Positions 16,664-25,906 are shown, counted from the stretch's first letter. The stretch: 64,000 nt of DNA from Ectobacillus funiculus (GCF_042429435.1 NZ_JBHMAF010000017.1), one strand, 5' to 3'. Numbers and translations: made by a program. The notes: a model not told the origin generated them from the sequence alone.

Positions 16664-17428
16664 ATGGGAGTATTTATTAATCGAGATAATCATCCCAATA
16701 TCTATAAAAGTAACCAAACCATTTATACGTCCAATCAAGAAATTGTACGGCGCAATGCTTTAACAGAGCTTATGAACGAACAGCAAAAGGCCACTATGAC
16801 ACTTATCCAAGCAATAGCTGAGCTTAATATGCGTTATGAGCAGCTTGAAGAAAAACAAAGCAATAAGTGGAATCATATTCAAAATCAAATGAACAGCCTT
16901 ACCGCAAATAGCCGTCAGCGTGAAGCATTTGAAGGTCAGCTGATGCAGCAGTTACACAGATTAGAGGAAAAAAGTATTGGTCTACAATCGCTGTTGGAAC
17001 ATGAGGGTCAAGTCAAGCAATCCCTCCTAGAGCAAGTGGATCTTCTACATGAATCTAATCGCGAAATTGCAAGCCGCTTAGAGAAGAATGAGGCGACTAA
17101 CGAGCAGCTTGAGTTGCAGCTAAACGAGCAGCTTGAGTTGCAAAAAGACGTCGTAGATACATTGACAAATCAGGAAGAAGTTCAAGCTGGAATGCTAAAA
17201 CGATTAGACAATCAAGAAGCATTAACGGAAAAAATCTCTCGTCAGCTCAATCATCTCCGTTCTATTATTTTTGAACGAACAAACTATTTAGCCACCAAAC
17301 TTGAAGATGGCTATAAACTAACGTCTTCCTATGTTTATAAATTCATGACAGGCTCTGATCAGCCATTAACCTTCTCCTTGATGAATAATAAAAAGAAGGA
17401 AAAGGAAAAACAAAAACATTCCGACTAA
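16664..17428 (+). CDS. Coiled-coil protein of unknown function
   Basis: 254 aa from ATG 16664 (GGGGAG site upstream). N-terminus MGVFINRDNHPNIYKSNQTI is followed by about 150 residues of Gln/Glu/Leu-rich heptads with a local duplication (NEQLELQLNEQLELQ). The C-terminal part is FERTNYLATKLEDGYKLTSSYVYKFMTGSDQPLTFSLMN, then a Lys-rich tail. No signal peptide or TM helix. It resembles uncharacterised Bacillus proteins of structural or spore-surface type, but I cannot name it. Confidence 0.75.
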   Translation: MGVFINRDNHPNIYKSNQTIYTSNQEIVRRNALTELMNEQQKATMTLIQAIAELNMRYEQLEEKQSNKWNHIQNQMNSLTANSRQREAFEGQLMQQLHRLEEKSIGLQSLLEHEGQVKQSLLEQVDLLHESNREIASRLEKNEATNEQLELQLNEQLELQKDVVDTLTNQEEVQAGMLKRLDNQEALTEKISRQLNHLRSIIFERTNYLATKLEDGYKLTSSYVYKFMTGSDQPLTFSLMNNKKKEKEKQKHSD

Positions 17429-17480
17429 AATCCTTAACACAACAGGGATTTAACTAAAAAATATAGTCTATTATGAGATA

Positions 17481-17513
17481 AAGGTAACAGTTTTTATAGC
17501 TGTTGCCTTTTTT
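17481..17513 (+). terminator. Terminator after the coiled-coil gene
   Basis: AAGGTAACAG pairs with CTGTTGCCTT, followed by a T run. Confidence 0.8.
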
Positions 17514-17670
17514 AATGAAACTTATAAGAAAAGCCTTACAGTGTAAAAAAATAAGACTACAGAAGTAGAGAAAGTTAAGACCATAGCATATATTGAAATT
17601 CTTTTTCTCCAATTACAATGAATAGTGCCCATATAGAGATTACACCTTTCAACAAAAGTGATATTTGCAT

Positions 17671-17720
17671 ATAAAACACTAAAAGCGTGGTTATGTACAA
17701 TCTCGCTTTTAGTGTTTTAT
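17671..17720. terminator. Strong 17-bp hairpin, bidirectional terminator
   Basis: ATAAAACACTAAAAGCG (17671-17687) is exactly complementary to 17704-17720. A and T tracts on the two arms make it usable in both directions. The stretch 17514-17786 has no gene; a CTTACAGTGTAA relic near 17536 resembles the end of the dispersed repeat. Confidence 0.75.
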
Positions 17721-17786
17721 CATTTCATTTTTGCTCTTTCTTCTTTTTTCACTATGAAACTGATAGTAATGCCGCTCTTTCCCTTC

Positions 17787-17909
17787 TCACATAGCGTACA
17801 TAAATAACCCGAGCGCTACAAGATCCGCTAGTGCATGTGCAATCCATGAGGCATACACATTTCTTGTTTTAGCGAAAATGACTCCGAGCTTGCTGAAGAT
17901 ACTAACATC
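17787..17909 (-). pseudogene. C-terminal remnant of a CPBP-family intramembrane protease
   Basis: About 38 codons read IFSKLGVIFAKTRNVYASWI, then AHALADLVALGLFMYAM and stop TGA (17787-17789). This is the end of a CPBP/Abi-type membrane protease, with the His-containing WIAHALAD motif of the last helices. No start or upstream domain exists: the coding frame is cut close to 17909 by unrelated sequence that leads into the holin gene. Confidence 0.65.
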
Positions 17910-17927
17910 TCAGAACTTGTATATTCG

Positions 17928-18401
17928 TTAATTATCACGCTCTTCTCCTTTATCATTCAAGCGTTCTTCTAAGTCCCTAAGGATTCTTTCAATGAACTTT
18001 GGAATTTTCACACCGCTTTGTTGCAGGTTCTCAATAATGGAAAGAGCTTCGTTCGCTGCATAAAACCAAATGGTAATATTTCGAATCATCCCTGATTCAT
18101 TGAATATACCAAAAGGAGTATCATTTGCTATTAACACACTTGCACCTTCAAATAGGATTTTGTCAAATAGATGACTAACAATAATTGCAATAAATAGAAG
18201 TGCTTTTTTAAAAATTCCCCTCCACCCAATCCTGCGCGATACTTTTCCTAATACAACTCCTTTGGCAAAGCCTGTGAAATAATCAATAATTACGAGCACA
18301 CATAAAACCTTTAAGCTTTCGTCCCATGCACCAAATAACCATAAGCCTGCTTCCCCTAGCCATGCTGCAACTGGCGCCAAATTGATGCCTTGTAGATACA
18401 C
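17928..18401 (-). CDS. Phage-type holin (phage_holin_4_1 / TcdE-like)
   Basis: 157 aa from GTG 18401, because AGGAGG lies just before it and inside the longer TTG (18419) ORF. Three hydrophobic helices: INLAPVAAWLGEAGLWLFG, LKVLCVLVIIDYFTGFAKGVVLG and the FKKALLFIAIIVSHLFDKILF segment. The second-helix motif VIIDYFTGFAKG is diagnostic for this holin family. Holins make membrane lesions that release endolysin. No endolysin or phage gene is adjacent, so it is a stray phage gene or a domesticated export/lysis factor. Confidence 0.88.
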   Translation of the reverse strand: MYLQGINLAPVAAWLGEAGLWLFGAWDESLKVLCVLVIIDYFTGFAKGVVLGKVSRRIGWRGIFKKALLFIAIIVSHLFDKILFEGASVLIANDTPFGIFNESGMIRNITIWFYAANEALSIIENLQQSGVKIPKFIERILRDLEERLNDKGEERDN

Positions 18402-18528
18402 ACGTTTCCTCCTTTTCAAGAAGTGAGAAAGATAGATGACGACTGCACGTATCTTATAAGCAAAACAAGCGATCTTTTTTGTTCAGCATAAGGATACCCA
18501 TATTGCTCGGCATCTTCCGTCCACTCTC

Positions 18529-19599
18529 TCATTCTATCGTTGGCTTTTGTTTCAGAAGTCCAATTATGATAGCGGTTACAAAAGATCCTGCCAGAATGGC
18601 TGCGAGGTATAAAAATGGATTTCCTATTACAAGGGGGACAACAAATATACCGCCGTGAGGAGCTGGCAAGCCAATATGAAATAACATTGCTAGCAAGCCA
18701 GCGATTGCTGAACCAATGATGCAGGCTGGGACAATACAAATTGGATTCTTTACGGCAAATGGAATGGCACCTTCTGTAATAAATGACGCTCCCATGACAT
18801 AACACATTCTCCCTGCTCTCCGCTCTTGTTCGGTAAACTTCGCAGAAAAGAATGTTGTTGCAAGAGCAAGACCTAGCGGAGGCACCATGCCGCCTGCCAT
18901 AATGGCTGCCTGCGGGGCATAGTTACCGCTATAGAGCATGGTAATCCCAAAGGTAAAGGCTATTTTGTTAAAGGGTCCCCCCATATCAATTGCCATCATC
19001 CCGCCTAGGAGCAATCCCAGCAGCAGGATATGCTCTGTTCCTAAGTTCTCAAGCCAGCCCATAAAGGCATTATTAATTCCCTGTATAGGACCACTCGTGA
19101 TATATATCATGATAAGACATGTAAAGATTACCCCAAATAAGGGATACAACAGCACAGGACGTAAGGTCGTTACAATTTGCGGAAGCTTGCTGCTTAGCTG
19201 CCTCAGTCCTGTAATCGTGTATCCTGCAAGAAAACCGGCAAGTACGCTTCCTATAAAGCCTTGATTGCTTATTAGTGCGATGAAGCCGCCAACCAAGCCT
19301 ACAATTAAACCTGATCGACCTGCGATACTCATCGCAATAAAGCCTGATAACACCGGAATGATAAACTGCATTGCTTGATTCCCATTCTCTGTAATGGAAA
19401 TGAGTTGTTCAGTAAATCCGGCAGGTGGTACATGAGCATAGTTCGCTATCAGCAAACGAACTATATAAGAAAAAGCAAGTAAAACACCGGTACATACGAC
19501 AAACGGAAAAGTACGGGATACACCGTTCATAACATGCTGGTAGATACTGAGATGTATACTCTCTTTCGAATTCCCTTCGAATAACCCGCTTCGTTTCAT
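18529..19599 (-). CDS. Stand-alone PTS fructose-type EIIC permease
   Basis: 356 aa from ATG 19599 (AGAGGGGGA upstream). The fructose-family EIIC domain has about nine TM segments, with GMMAIDMGGPFNKIAF, GGMVPPLGLALAT, FITEGAIPFAV and LPAPHGGIFVV as characteristic motifs. Usual FruA proteins carry fused EIIA and EIIB domains; here neither is fused nor adjacent. It must borrow a phosphoryl donor from elsewhere, or act as a facilitator or sensor. The 110-bp gap to the holin gene has no recognisable gene. Confidence 0.9.
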   Translation of the reverse strand: MKRSGLFEGNSKESIHLSIYQHVMNGVSRTFPFVVCTGVLLAFSYIVRLLIANYAHVPPAGFTEQLISITENGNQAMQFIIPVLSGFIAMSIAGRSGLIVGLVGGFIALISNQGFIGSVLAGFLAGYTITGLRQLSSKLPQIVTTLRPVLLYPLFGVIFTCLIMIYITSGPIQGINNAFMGWLENLGTEHILLLGLLLGGMMAIDMGGPFNKIAFTFGITMLYSGNYAPQAAIMAGGMVPPLGLALATTFFSAKFTEQERRAGRMCYVMGASFITEGAIPFAVKNPICIVPACIIGSAIAGLLAMLFHIGLPAPHGGIFVVPLVIGNPFLYLAAILAGSFVTAIIIGLLKQKPTIE

Positions 19600-19819
19600 A
19601 CAATCCCCCTCTAAGCTGGTTGATGTGCAGATACACTGCATAAAAGATCTCCTGCGCTGATTTTGTTTATAATTCCATCACACTTGCAAAAGAGACCTTT
19701 TTACATAGTATTGTTTACGTATGCAGAGGTTCTTTTTCGGGCTATAAAAAGTGTGCTTTCTTTTGTAAGCGCACAGCTTTGTTTTAATAACGATGTGATT
19801 CCTCGTACACGGGATAATA

Positions 19820-19848
19820 TTGACAAAACCCGTATTCTATGATAATAA
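19820..19848 (+). promoter_or_regulatory. Sigma-A promoter of htpG
   Basis: TTGACA (19820-19825), 17-bp spacer, TAATAA (19843-19848). The transcription start would fall at about 19855, right at the CIRCE operator. Confidence 0.85.
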
Positions 19849-19857
19849 AAATAATAA

Positions 19858-19884
19858 TTAGCACTCACATCACCGAAGTGCTAA
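19858..19884 (+). promoter_or_regulatory. CIRCE operator (HrcA binding site)
   Basis: TTAGCACTC, 9 nt, AAGTGCTAA. It differs from the consensus TTAGCACTC-N9-GAGTGCTAA at one base. It directly follows the htpG -10 box, as in dnaK and groE operons, so htpG here is probably a class I heat-shock gene. Confidence 0.92.
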
Positions 19885-19943
19885 CCAGTAAATATCTAGC
19901 TTGGCAATATGGATACATTTGTAAATGGAAGGGAGAGCTTTTA

Positions 19944-21824
19944 ATGGAAAAAAAGCAGTTTCAAGCAGAATCTAAAAGATTGTTAGACATGATGATTCAC
20001 TCCATTTATTCTCAAAAGGAGATTTTTTTACGAGAATTAATTTCGAATGCCAGTGATGCGATCGATAAAATTTATTACAAAGCACTTACTGATGAGAGCT
20101 TACAGTTTGACAAAGACAGTTACTACATAAAAATAGTTGCGGATAAAGACAACCGAACATTGAAAATCTCTGATACTGGTATTGGAATGACAAAGGAAGA
20201 TCTTGAGCATAATCTTGGAACGATTGCCAAGAGCGGCTCTTTGGCATTTAAAAATGAAAATGAGCTGAAGGATGGCTATGATATCATCGGTCAATTCGGG
20301 GTTGGGTTTTATTCCTCTTTTATGGTAGCTGACGTTGTGACTGTTATCAGCAAGGCTTTAGGCAGCGACGAAGCATATAAATGGGAATCTACAGGTGCGG
20401 ATGGATACACAATTGAATCATATGAAAAAGATTCCGTCGGCACAGAGATTATTCTAACACTGAAAGAAAATACAGAAGATGACAACTATGATGAGTATGT
20501 AGACGAGTATCGACTAAAGTCGATTATCAAAAAATACTCTGACTTCATTCGCTATCCAATTAAAATGGACGTAACTGGAAGAAGACTTAAAGAAGGCAGC
20601 GACAATGAATTTGAAGAGTATCGCGAGGAACAAACAATCAATAGTATGGTTCCGATTTGGAGAAAAAATAAAAAGGAGCTTACTTCTGAGGATTATGAGA
20701 AATTTTATGCGGAAAAGCATTACGGTTTTGACAAACCAAGCAAACATATCCATATCAGTGTTGATGGCGCTGTAAGATATAATGCCATTTTATTTATCCC
20801 AGAGAAAATCCCATTTGACTATTATACAAAGGAATATGAAAAGGGATTAGAGCTATATTCCAATGGCGTACTGATTATGAACAAATGTGCGGACCTCCTT
20901 CCTGACTATTTTAGTTTTGTGAAAGGAATGGTTGACTCAGAGGATTTATCTCTGAACATTTCAAGGGAGATGCTGCAGCATGACCGACAATTAAAGCTGA
21001 TTGCTAAAAATATTAAAAGTAAAATCAAAAATCAGCTGCAAAGCTTACTGAAAGAGGAACGCGAGAAATATGAAGAGTTTTATAACGCCTTTGGCCGCCA
21101 ATTAAAGTTTGGCGTGTATAGCGATTTTGGCAGCAACAAGGACGTATTGCAGGATCTATTGATGTTCTACTCCTCCAAGGAGAAAAAGCTGGTAACCTTA
21201 GATGAGTATGTATCAAGAATGCCTGAGGATCAAAAGTACATCTACTATGCTTCCGGAGAATCCTACGAACGAATTGAAAAGCTGCCGCAAACTGAGCTGG
21301 TGCTTGAGAAAGGTTTTGAAATTTTATATTTCACCGACGATATCGATGAATTCGCCATCAAGATGCTCATGGCCTATAAAGAAAAAGAATTCAGATCTGT
21401 ATCCAGCGGTGATTTAGGAATTGAAGAGGATGAAACTGAGCAGAACACAGATGCGCAGCAGGATGAATATAAAGATCTCTTTGCTTATATGAAAGATATG
21501 TTAGCAGATAAGGTAAAGGCTGTCCGCATATCCAAGCGCTTGAAAACACACCCTGTATGCCTATCTACCGAGGGCGAAGTGACCATCGAAATGGAAAAAA
21601 TACTAAAATCCATGCCGAACAACCAAAATGTCCAAGCAGATAAGGTATTAGAAATCAATCCAAACCATGAGGTCTTCCAGTCGTTGAAGGATGCGTTTGC
21701 AAATGATAAAGAGAAGCTGGCTTTATACACAAGCCTACTATATAACCAAGCGCTTCTTATTGAAGGATTGCCAATTCAAGATCCAGTGGAATTCACAAAC
21801 GATATTTGCAAAATCATGGTGTAA
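19944..21824 (+). CDS. htpG: Molecular chaperone HtpG (Hsp90)
   Basis: 626 aa from ATG 19944 (GGGAGAG upstream; the longer ORF start lies in the promoter). GHKL ATPase motifs are intact: LISNASDAIDK, ISDTGIGMT, GTIAKSG and GQFGVGFYSSFMVAD. The middle domain has SLNISREMLQ, with a C-terminal dimerisation domain. Length is normal for bacterial Hsp90, which refolds clients with DnaK. Controlled by the promoter and CIRCE just upstream; terminator at 21842-21868. Confidence 0.97.
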   Translation: MEKKQFQAESKRLLDMMIHSIYSQKEIFLRELISNASDAIDKIYYKALTDESLQFDKDSYYIKIVADKDNRTLKISDTGIGMTKEDLEHNLGTIAKSGSLAFKNENELKDGYDIIGQFGVGFYSSFMVADVVTVISKALGSDEAYKWESTGADGYTIESYEKDSVGTEIILTLKENTEDDNYDEYVDEYRLKSIIKKYSDFIRYPIKMDVTGRRLKEGSDNEFEEYREEQTINSMVPIWRKNKKELTSEDYEKFYAEKHYGFDKPSKHIHISVDGAVRYNAILFIPEKIPFDYYTKEYEKGLELYSNGVLIMNKCADLLPDYFSFVKGMVDSEDLSLNISREMLQHDRQLKLIAKNIKSKIKNQLQSLLKEEREKYEEFYNAFGRQLKFGVYSDFGSNKDVLQDLLMFYSSKEKKLVTLDEYVSRMPEDQKYIYYASGESYERIEKLPQTELVLEKGFEILYFTDDIDEFAIKMLMAYKEKEFRSVSSGDLGIEEDETEQNTDAQQDEYKDLFAYMKDMLADKVKAVRISKRLKTHPVCLSTEGEVTIEMEKILKSMPNNQNVQADKVLEINPNHEVFQSLKDAFANDKEKLALYTSLLYNQALLIEGLPIQDPVEFTNDICKIMV

Positions 21825-21841
21825 TATTGAGTTGATACAAC

Positions 21842-21868
21842 AAAAGGAACCGAATGACGGTTCCTTTT
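21842..21868 (+). terminator. Terminator after htpG
   Basis: AAAAGGAACC pairs with GGTTCCTTTT; loop GAATGAC. Confidence 0.85.
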
Positions 21869-21906
21869 GCTATGTATGTTCTCTCATGGAAGTATCTTTT
21901 CTTTTA

Positions 21907-22305
21907 CTAGCTCCCCGCAACAGTAAGCTGCCAGGAAACACCGTATGGATCGGTTAACCAGCCAAACTTTTTACTAAACGGATAAGCTGCCAATGGCATC
22001 AAAACCGCTCCACCTTGAGATAACCTCTCAAAAGCATGATCAACTTCCTCTTCCCTTTCAAGCGTAACATACAATGACATGGAAGGAGTAAAGGTAAAAT
22101 CATGCTTTATGCTGCTATCCATGCACATAAACTCCTGTCCATTGATTGAGAATACGGCTTGCAGCACAGTTCCTTCAGCACCAGCCTCATTTGCTCCATA
22201 GCGAACAATCCTAATAATCTCTGAATTATCAAATACAGAGGTATACAAATTCATCGCTTCTTCGGCTTTACCGTCAAACATGAGAAAAGTTTTGATGTCA
22301 GGCAT
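21907..22305 (-). CDS. VOC family protein (PhnB/YjdN-like)
   Basis: 132 aa from ATG 22305 (AGGGGGA site). Begins MPDIKTFLMFDGKAEEAMNLY, with FSINGQEFMCMDS and FGWLTDPYGVSWQLTV. This is the single-domain glyoxalase/bleomycin-resistance (VOC) fold of the 3-demethylubiquinone-9 methyltransferase-like group. Activity unknown. It follows the second VOC gene at 22353 on the same strand (47-bp gap), so both may share a transcript. Confidence 0.85.
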   Translation of the reverse strand: MPDIKTFLMFDGKAEEAMNLYTSVFDNSEIIRIVRYGANEAGAEGTVLQAVFSINGQEFMCMDSSIKHDFTFTPSMSLYVTLEREEEVDHAFERLSQGGAVLMPLAAYPFSKKFGWLTDPYGVSWQLTVAGS

Positions 22306-22352
22306 AGTTCCCCCTATGATTTGTAGAATTAGTGTTTCGACACACTTCACTA

Positions 22353-22781
22353 TTAGTTATTAGGAGCAGCTGTTGAGACTTGCCAGAACACACCAAACTT
22401 ATCAACTACTTGTCCGTATAATGGACTCCAGAATGTTGGTTGCAGCGGTAATTTGACTTGGCCGCCATCTTGCAATTTTTCAAATACTTCTTTTGTTTTT
22501 TCAATGTCATTCGGCATAAGCGCTATCGTTACATTCGTGCCAATGGAATGTTCTTGACCTGGGAATGTATCAGAAAGCATCAAATCAGTGTCCCCAACCT
22601 TCAAGTGAGCATTTAAAACCAGTTCTTTTACAGCATCAGGAGTAGGCGCTTCTGGATTCTCCGGCATATCCCCAAACTTTTGTACATTAAGCACTTTGGC
22701 ATCGAGCGCATTTTCATAAAATCTAATAGCTTCTTGTCCATTTCCATTGAGTACTAAGTACGGATGCATTCCTAAAATCAT
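22353..22781 (-). CDS. VOC family protein (PhnB-like)
   Basis: 142 aa from ATG 22781; GAGGTG ends 6 nt upstream. Opens MILGMHPYLVLNGNGQEAIRFYENALDAKVL, with LMLSDTFPG and YGQVVDKFGVFWQV. Same PhnB-like VOC group as its neighbour but only distantly similar. Probably a metal-dependent or ligand-binding betabetabetaalpha protein without known substrate. First gene of a likely two-gene unit. Confidence 0.85.
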   Translation of the reverse strand: MILGMHPYLVLNGNGQEAIRFYENALDAKVLNVQKFGDMPENPEAPTPDAVKELVLNAHLKVGDTDLMLSDTFPGQEHSIGTNVTIALMPNDIEKTKEVFEKLQDGGQVKLPLQPTFWSPLYGQVVDKFGVFWQVSTAAPNN

Positions 22782-23244
22782 TGCCAACACCTCTTTAAAA
22801 TTATTTTTTTACTACTATTGCTTATTTTCATCTAGCTGAAAGCTTTCCACCATTGTTTCAGATGCTCAGACTCAGTCTATACCTTAGCTACAAGCTTACT
22901 CTCATCTGCTTCTACCATGATGCTGTTTGTTTCATTGTTTTCTGCCACGGCCTCTCCCCCTACTTTGCACATTTTCTGCTTACATCAGAATGTAATCCTA
23001 AAAGATTGGCAATACACAAGGAATTTTGGATAAGAGCTGCTGCTTGTAGCCTCTCACGAGAGGCTCATTTTCTTGTTGAATTGACATATCTCATTATGTC
23101 CCTCTAAAACAGAACGTTTGTTCTATCTCTATTATAAACATAAAGAAGTTATATTTTCAATAGCTAAACAAAAATTTTTGAGTTTAAGTTTTTAATTATA
23201 TACAATCGTAATTTCTTAGAATCTAAGCTGCTCAAAAACATCCA
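22782..23244. other. Intergenic region without a convincing gene
   Basis: Contains a hairpin AGCCTCTC/AGAGGCT near 23048-23064. A minus-strand 23-codon ORF (22877-22948; GTG start after GGGGGAGAG, reading MAENNETNSIMVEADESKLV then AKV) could be a short peptide but is not firm. No other signal. Confidence 0.4.
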
Positions 23245-23352
23245 TAAAGAAAACTAGTCGATTGGCAAGCCCTACTTATACTGTGCTCTTAAAATTTCCG
23301 TCTGCGTCGAATGCACTTCTATCTGGAAATTTACACCTTCTTATTAGTGTAA
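23245..23352 (+). repeat. Dispersed repeat, copy 8 (internal deletion)
   Basis: Left end and right hairpin are present; about 30 bp between GGCAAGCC and CTACTTATACTGT are missing. Confidence 0.8.
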
Positions 23353-23365
23353 AAATAATAGGGCT

Positions 23366-23400
23366 TCCTCAGTAAAATAATCCCTAGAAGAAGCCCCTTT
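23366..23400. terminator. Terminator of the Gfo/Idh gene at 23441
   Basis: GGGCTTCCTC pairs with GAAGAAGCCC around a 16-nt loop; the minus-strand U-rich tail is CCCTATTATTTTT. Confidence 0.65.
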
Positions 23401-23440
23401 TGATTCGGAACAGTATTTATTCTCGCTTCATATTATTTAT

Positions 23441-24415
23441 CTATTCATTAATCGTAACAGGCTTTCCAGTTTGAGCTGACTGTAAAGCGGCAACCGTAAC
23501 CTCCTGAGTACGGAATGCATCTCTGTAATCAGACAGAATCCGTGAAGCATCTCCCGTTTGTACTGCATGGATAAAGGCTTCATTTTCCTTCACATACGGG
23601 TCAACCGTATCCGTCCATATCGTTCTCACGCCTTCTGCACTTTTCTCTAGTCCATTACGGTCAATATGTAATATGCCTTTGCTATGATAGAAGTCTAGAC
23701 CTACTTTACAATCGCCATTTGGAAGGACACATGTATTAGAGAGATTGGCTACTACACCATTTTTCATTTTAAGCGTCACTGTCCCCACATCAGGAACGGT
23801 TACATGGTCATACACCTGGCTGATTGAACGATTGCCATACACTGCATACACTTCCTCTACTTCTCCCGCAGTATATCGCAGGAGATCAACCAAATGGGTT
23901 GTCTGTTCAATAAACTGTCCGCCTGACGTTGCTTGATTGCGCCACCAAGCAACCGTTGGCATAGAGTCCATCCAGCCGCCTGTTACCATGCCGAGGGTGT
24001 TTTCCTGCAATTCCTGTTTTAACATTCTTACGGAATCACGATAGCGGAAGTGATAGCCGACAGACGTAATCACTGCTTGCTCTTGCAGCCTAGACAATAT
24101 GTATTGTGGCGTTTCTAGGTCTACGCTAAGAGGCTTTTCAACTAGAAACGGAATCCTTCTATCAATTAACTGTACCTCAATTTCTCCATGAGCGAATGGG
24201 GGCACACAAATATAAACCGCATCCAGCTTTTCTCCATCCAGCATCTCAACAGCATTCCCGTATCCTTTTGCATGATCAAATTGTGCTGCATACGCCTCGG
24301 CCTTCGCCTGATTTGTACCGCAAATCGCCCCAATACGTACTCCTTCCATCCTACATAGAATTTCCGCATGTACACCACTGAACCAACCTGTTCCCACTAT
24401 TCCGATATTAAGCAT
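23441..24415 (-). CDS. Gfo/Idh/MocA family oxidoreductase
   Basis: 324 aa. Rossmann start MLNIGIVGTGWFSGVHAEIL, the EKP motif in IPFLVEKPLSVDLE, and the family Gln/Gly-rich QATSGGQFIEQTTHLVDLLRY with the active-site His in THLVD. It is distinct from the 8873 paralog. Probably an NAD(P)-linked sugar or polyol dehydrogenase. GAGAGGAAG before ATG. No partner gene adjacent; 24416-24751 holds only AT-rich sequence leading to the next gene. Confidence 0.88.
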   Translation of the reverse strand: MLNIGIVGTGWFSGVHAEILCRMEGVRIGAICGTNQAKAEAYAAQFDHAKGYGNAVEMLDGEKLDAVYICVPPFAHGEIEVQLIDRRIPFLVEKPLSVDLETPQYILSRLQEQAVITSVGYHFRYRDSVRMLKQELQENTLGMVTGGWMDSMPTVAWWRNQATSGGQFIEQTTHLVDLLRYTAGEVEEVYAVYGNRSISQVYDHVTVPDVGTVTLKMKNGVVANLSNTCVLPNGDCKVGLDFYHSKGILHIDRNGLEKSAEGVRTIWTDTVDPYVKENEAFIHAVQTGDASRILSDYRDAFRTQEVTVAALQSAQTGKPVTINE

Positions 24416-24751
24416 GATTTACTTCCTCTCATTAGCAAACTATAAATGCACCCTTCTCCATACATAAGTTTCGCCTATCCCCCTATCTATCCCTCTTTTT
24501 CAATCCATTTGCATTTTGGGGTGAAAAAACAATACTTTTCATGCGGTTTTATTCCCTTCCATCTAAATTATTTAAAGACATTGAAGAGCTAGTGACCCCT
24601 ATTTATCCCAGTTAATAACTCTAATTATTCCCCTACCTTTTCCTCAAATAAATTCTCACTTTTACAGGTACGCTCTCAATTTACAAAACTGACATACTTG
24701 TAATACTAAGGACATATAATTTATCAATCACCTAGGAAGGAGGAAAAACCA

Positions 24752-24937
24752 ATGGATAATCGGATTTTTTTATTCCTTGCTACGATTCTCTCTGGCTTTG
24801 CACTTATTAAAGTTCCTTTAGCTAACTCATTTCTTGAAAGCGTTTCAATTGTTACTGATACCCTTGGCATATTAACTGTTATAATCTTCTCACTTGTTTT
24901 AATTTACAAAGGGGTAAAAAGTTTGTTTAATAAATAG
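24752..24937 (+). CDS. Small two-helix membrane protein, 61 aa
   Basis: Two hydrophobic helices (IFLFLATILSGFALIKVPLA and IVTDTLGILTVIIFSLVLIY) with a short basic end KGVKSLFNK. AAGGAGG 9 nt upstream of ATG and a terminator downstream support expression. No named family recognised. Confidence 0.65.
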   Translation: MDNRIFLFLATILSGFALIKVPLANSFLESVSIVTDTLGILTVIIFSLVLIYKGVKSLFNK

Positions 24938-24949
24938 AATTAGTAAGGA

Positions 24950-24977
24950 AAGCACTCGGATGGGTGCTTTTCTCTTT
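24950..24977 (+). terminator. Terminator after the small membrane gene
   Basis: AAAGCAC.C pairs with G.GTGCTTT, followed by TCTCTTTTT. Confidence 0.75.
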
Positions 24978-25039
24978 TTAATCTTCAAAGCATTAATCTT
25001 CAAAGCAAATTCCCCCTAAAAATTATCAATACTCTATTG

Positions 25040-25288
25040 TTAATTAAATAATATTTCCTTGTTAGCCTTTGTATCCCCTTCCTCTTTTGCCATTCGCAAT
25101 TGTAACTTTTCAAGATAAGAGCGTAAGAACTCCATCCCTTCTTGTTGCTTAGCTGTTCTATGGATGGATAGTATATCTTCTTCCACCCCACGAATACGTT
25201 CCTCAATGTACTTTTTTAAAGTAGCTGCATTGTTGTATACTGTACTTCGCTGTAATCTCGCTTCAAAATTCATTTTCTTATAGAACAT
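25040..25288 (-). CDS. Hypothetical protein, possibly a fragment
   Basis: 82 aa if started at ATG 25288 (MFYKKMNFEARLQRSTVYNN), with helical, charged sequence AATLKKYIEERIRGVEEDILSIHRTAKQQEGMEFLRSYLEKLQLRMAKEE. The frame stays open to 25423 but no good ribosome site is seen for any start. Could be the tail of a broken gene. The rest to 25906 holds a TGCTATAAT box (25537-25545), a weak AATTAACTTA/TAAGTTAATT hairpin (25560-25606) and nothing else clear. Confidence 0.4.
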   Translation of the reverse strand: MFYKKMNFEARLQRSTVYNNAATLKKYIEERIRGVEEDILSIHRTAKQQEGMEFLRSYLEKLQLRMAKEEGDTKANKEILFN

Positions 25289-25906
25289 CTTCCCATTTTG
25301 TATTAAAATTAAGAAACATAAGTCGTAATTTGTCGAATTCAAAAACAAACTGTCTAAAATACTTTTTTTCAAGCTTTCGATTGATTCTAACTGTCTGATA
25401 CGTTTGCAGACAAGTTGTAGCATTCAGATATACGCATAACGCGTATTTATTTAATCGTTTACATAAGCAATCATTGTAAGAACTTGTTTTTGTATTCAAT
25501 TCGCGAACTTTTTTTCTTTTTTAATCAATTCACCCGTGCTATAATAAGTGCGGCATACAATTAACTTAAAAAAAGTCAGAAGATTTCTTCATATAAGTTA
25601 ATTTTGATTTTTATATAATATTCTGTACCTCGATCTGAACCTGCACTTAGAAAAGCCCATGGTTTATACGAAGAGATAAGGTATATACTTTAATTAAACT
25701 TATATCAGTCAATTTCATAAATGGTCTGCTAAGAAATAAAAGTGAATGGAGTTAAAAAGCCTGCTCAATACCGATGAGAGTCATCTTATAATAGACTGTA
25801 CCAATTTAGAGTCATTTAACATTTTTATGGCTATGCTTATTTATTGTGAAATTGATTTATATAGATATTTTTGGAAATTTATTTTTTGAAATAGGAGGAC
25901 AACTAA

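Noticed and set aside
18416..18805. Minus-strand ORF of 129 codons
   Set aside because: Most of it overlaps the EIIC gene in another frame and its sequence has no domain features.
22853..23107. 84-codon plus-strand ORF
   Set aside because: No ribosome site, and the hydrophobic/Cys composition looks random.
25540..25906. Leader of the permease as a T-box or SAM riboswitch
   Set aside because: Neither the T-box sequence nor the SAM core could be found; only weak hairpins.
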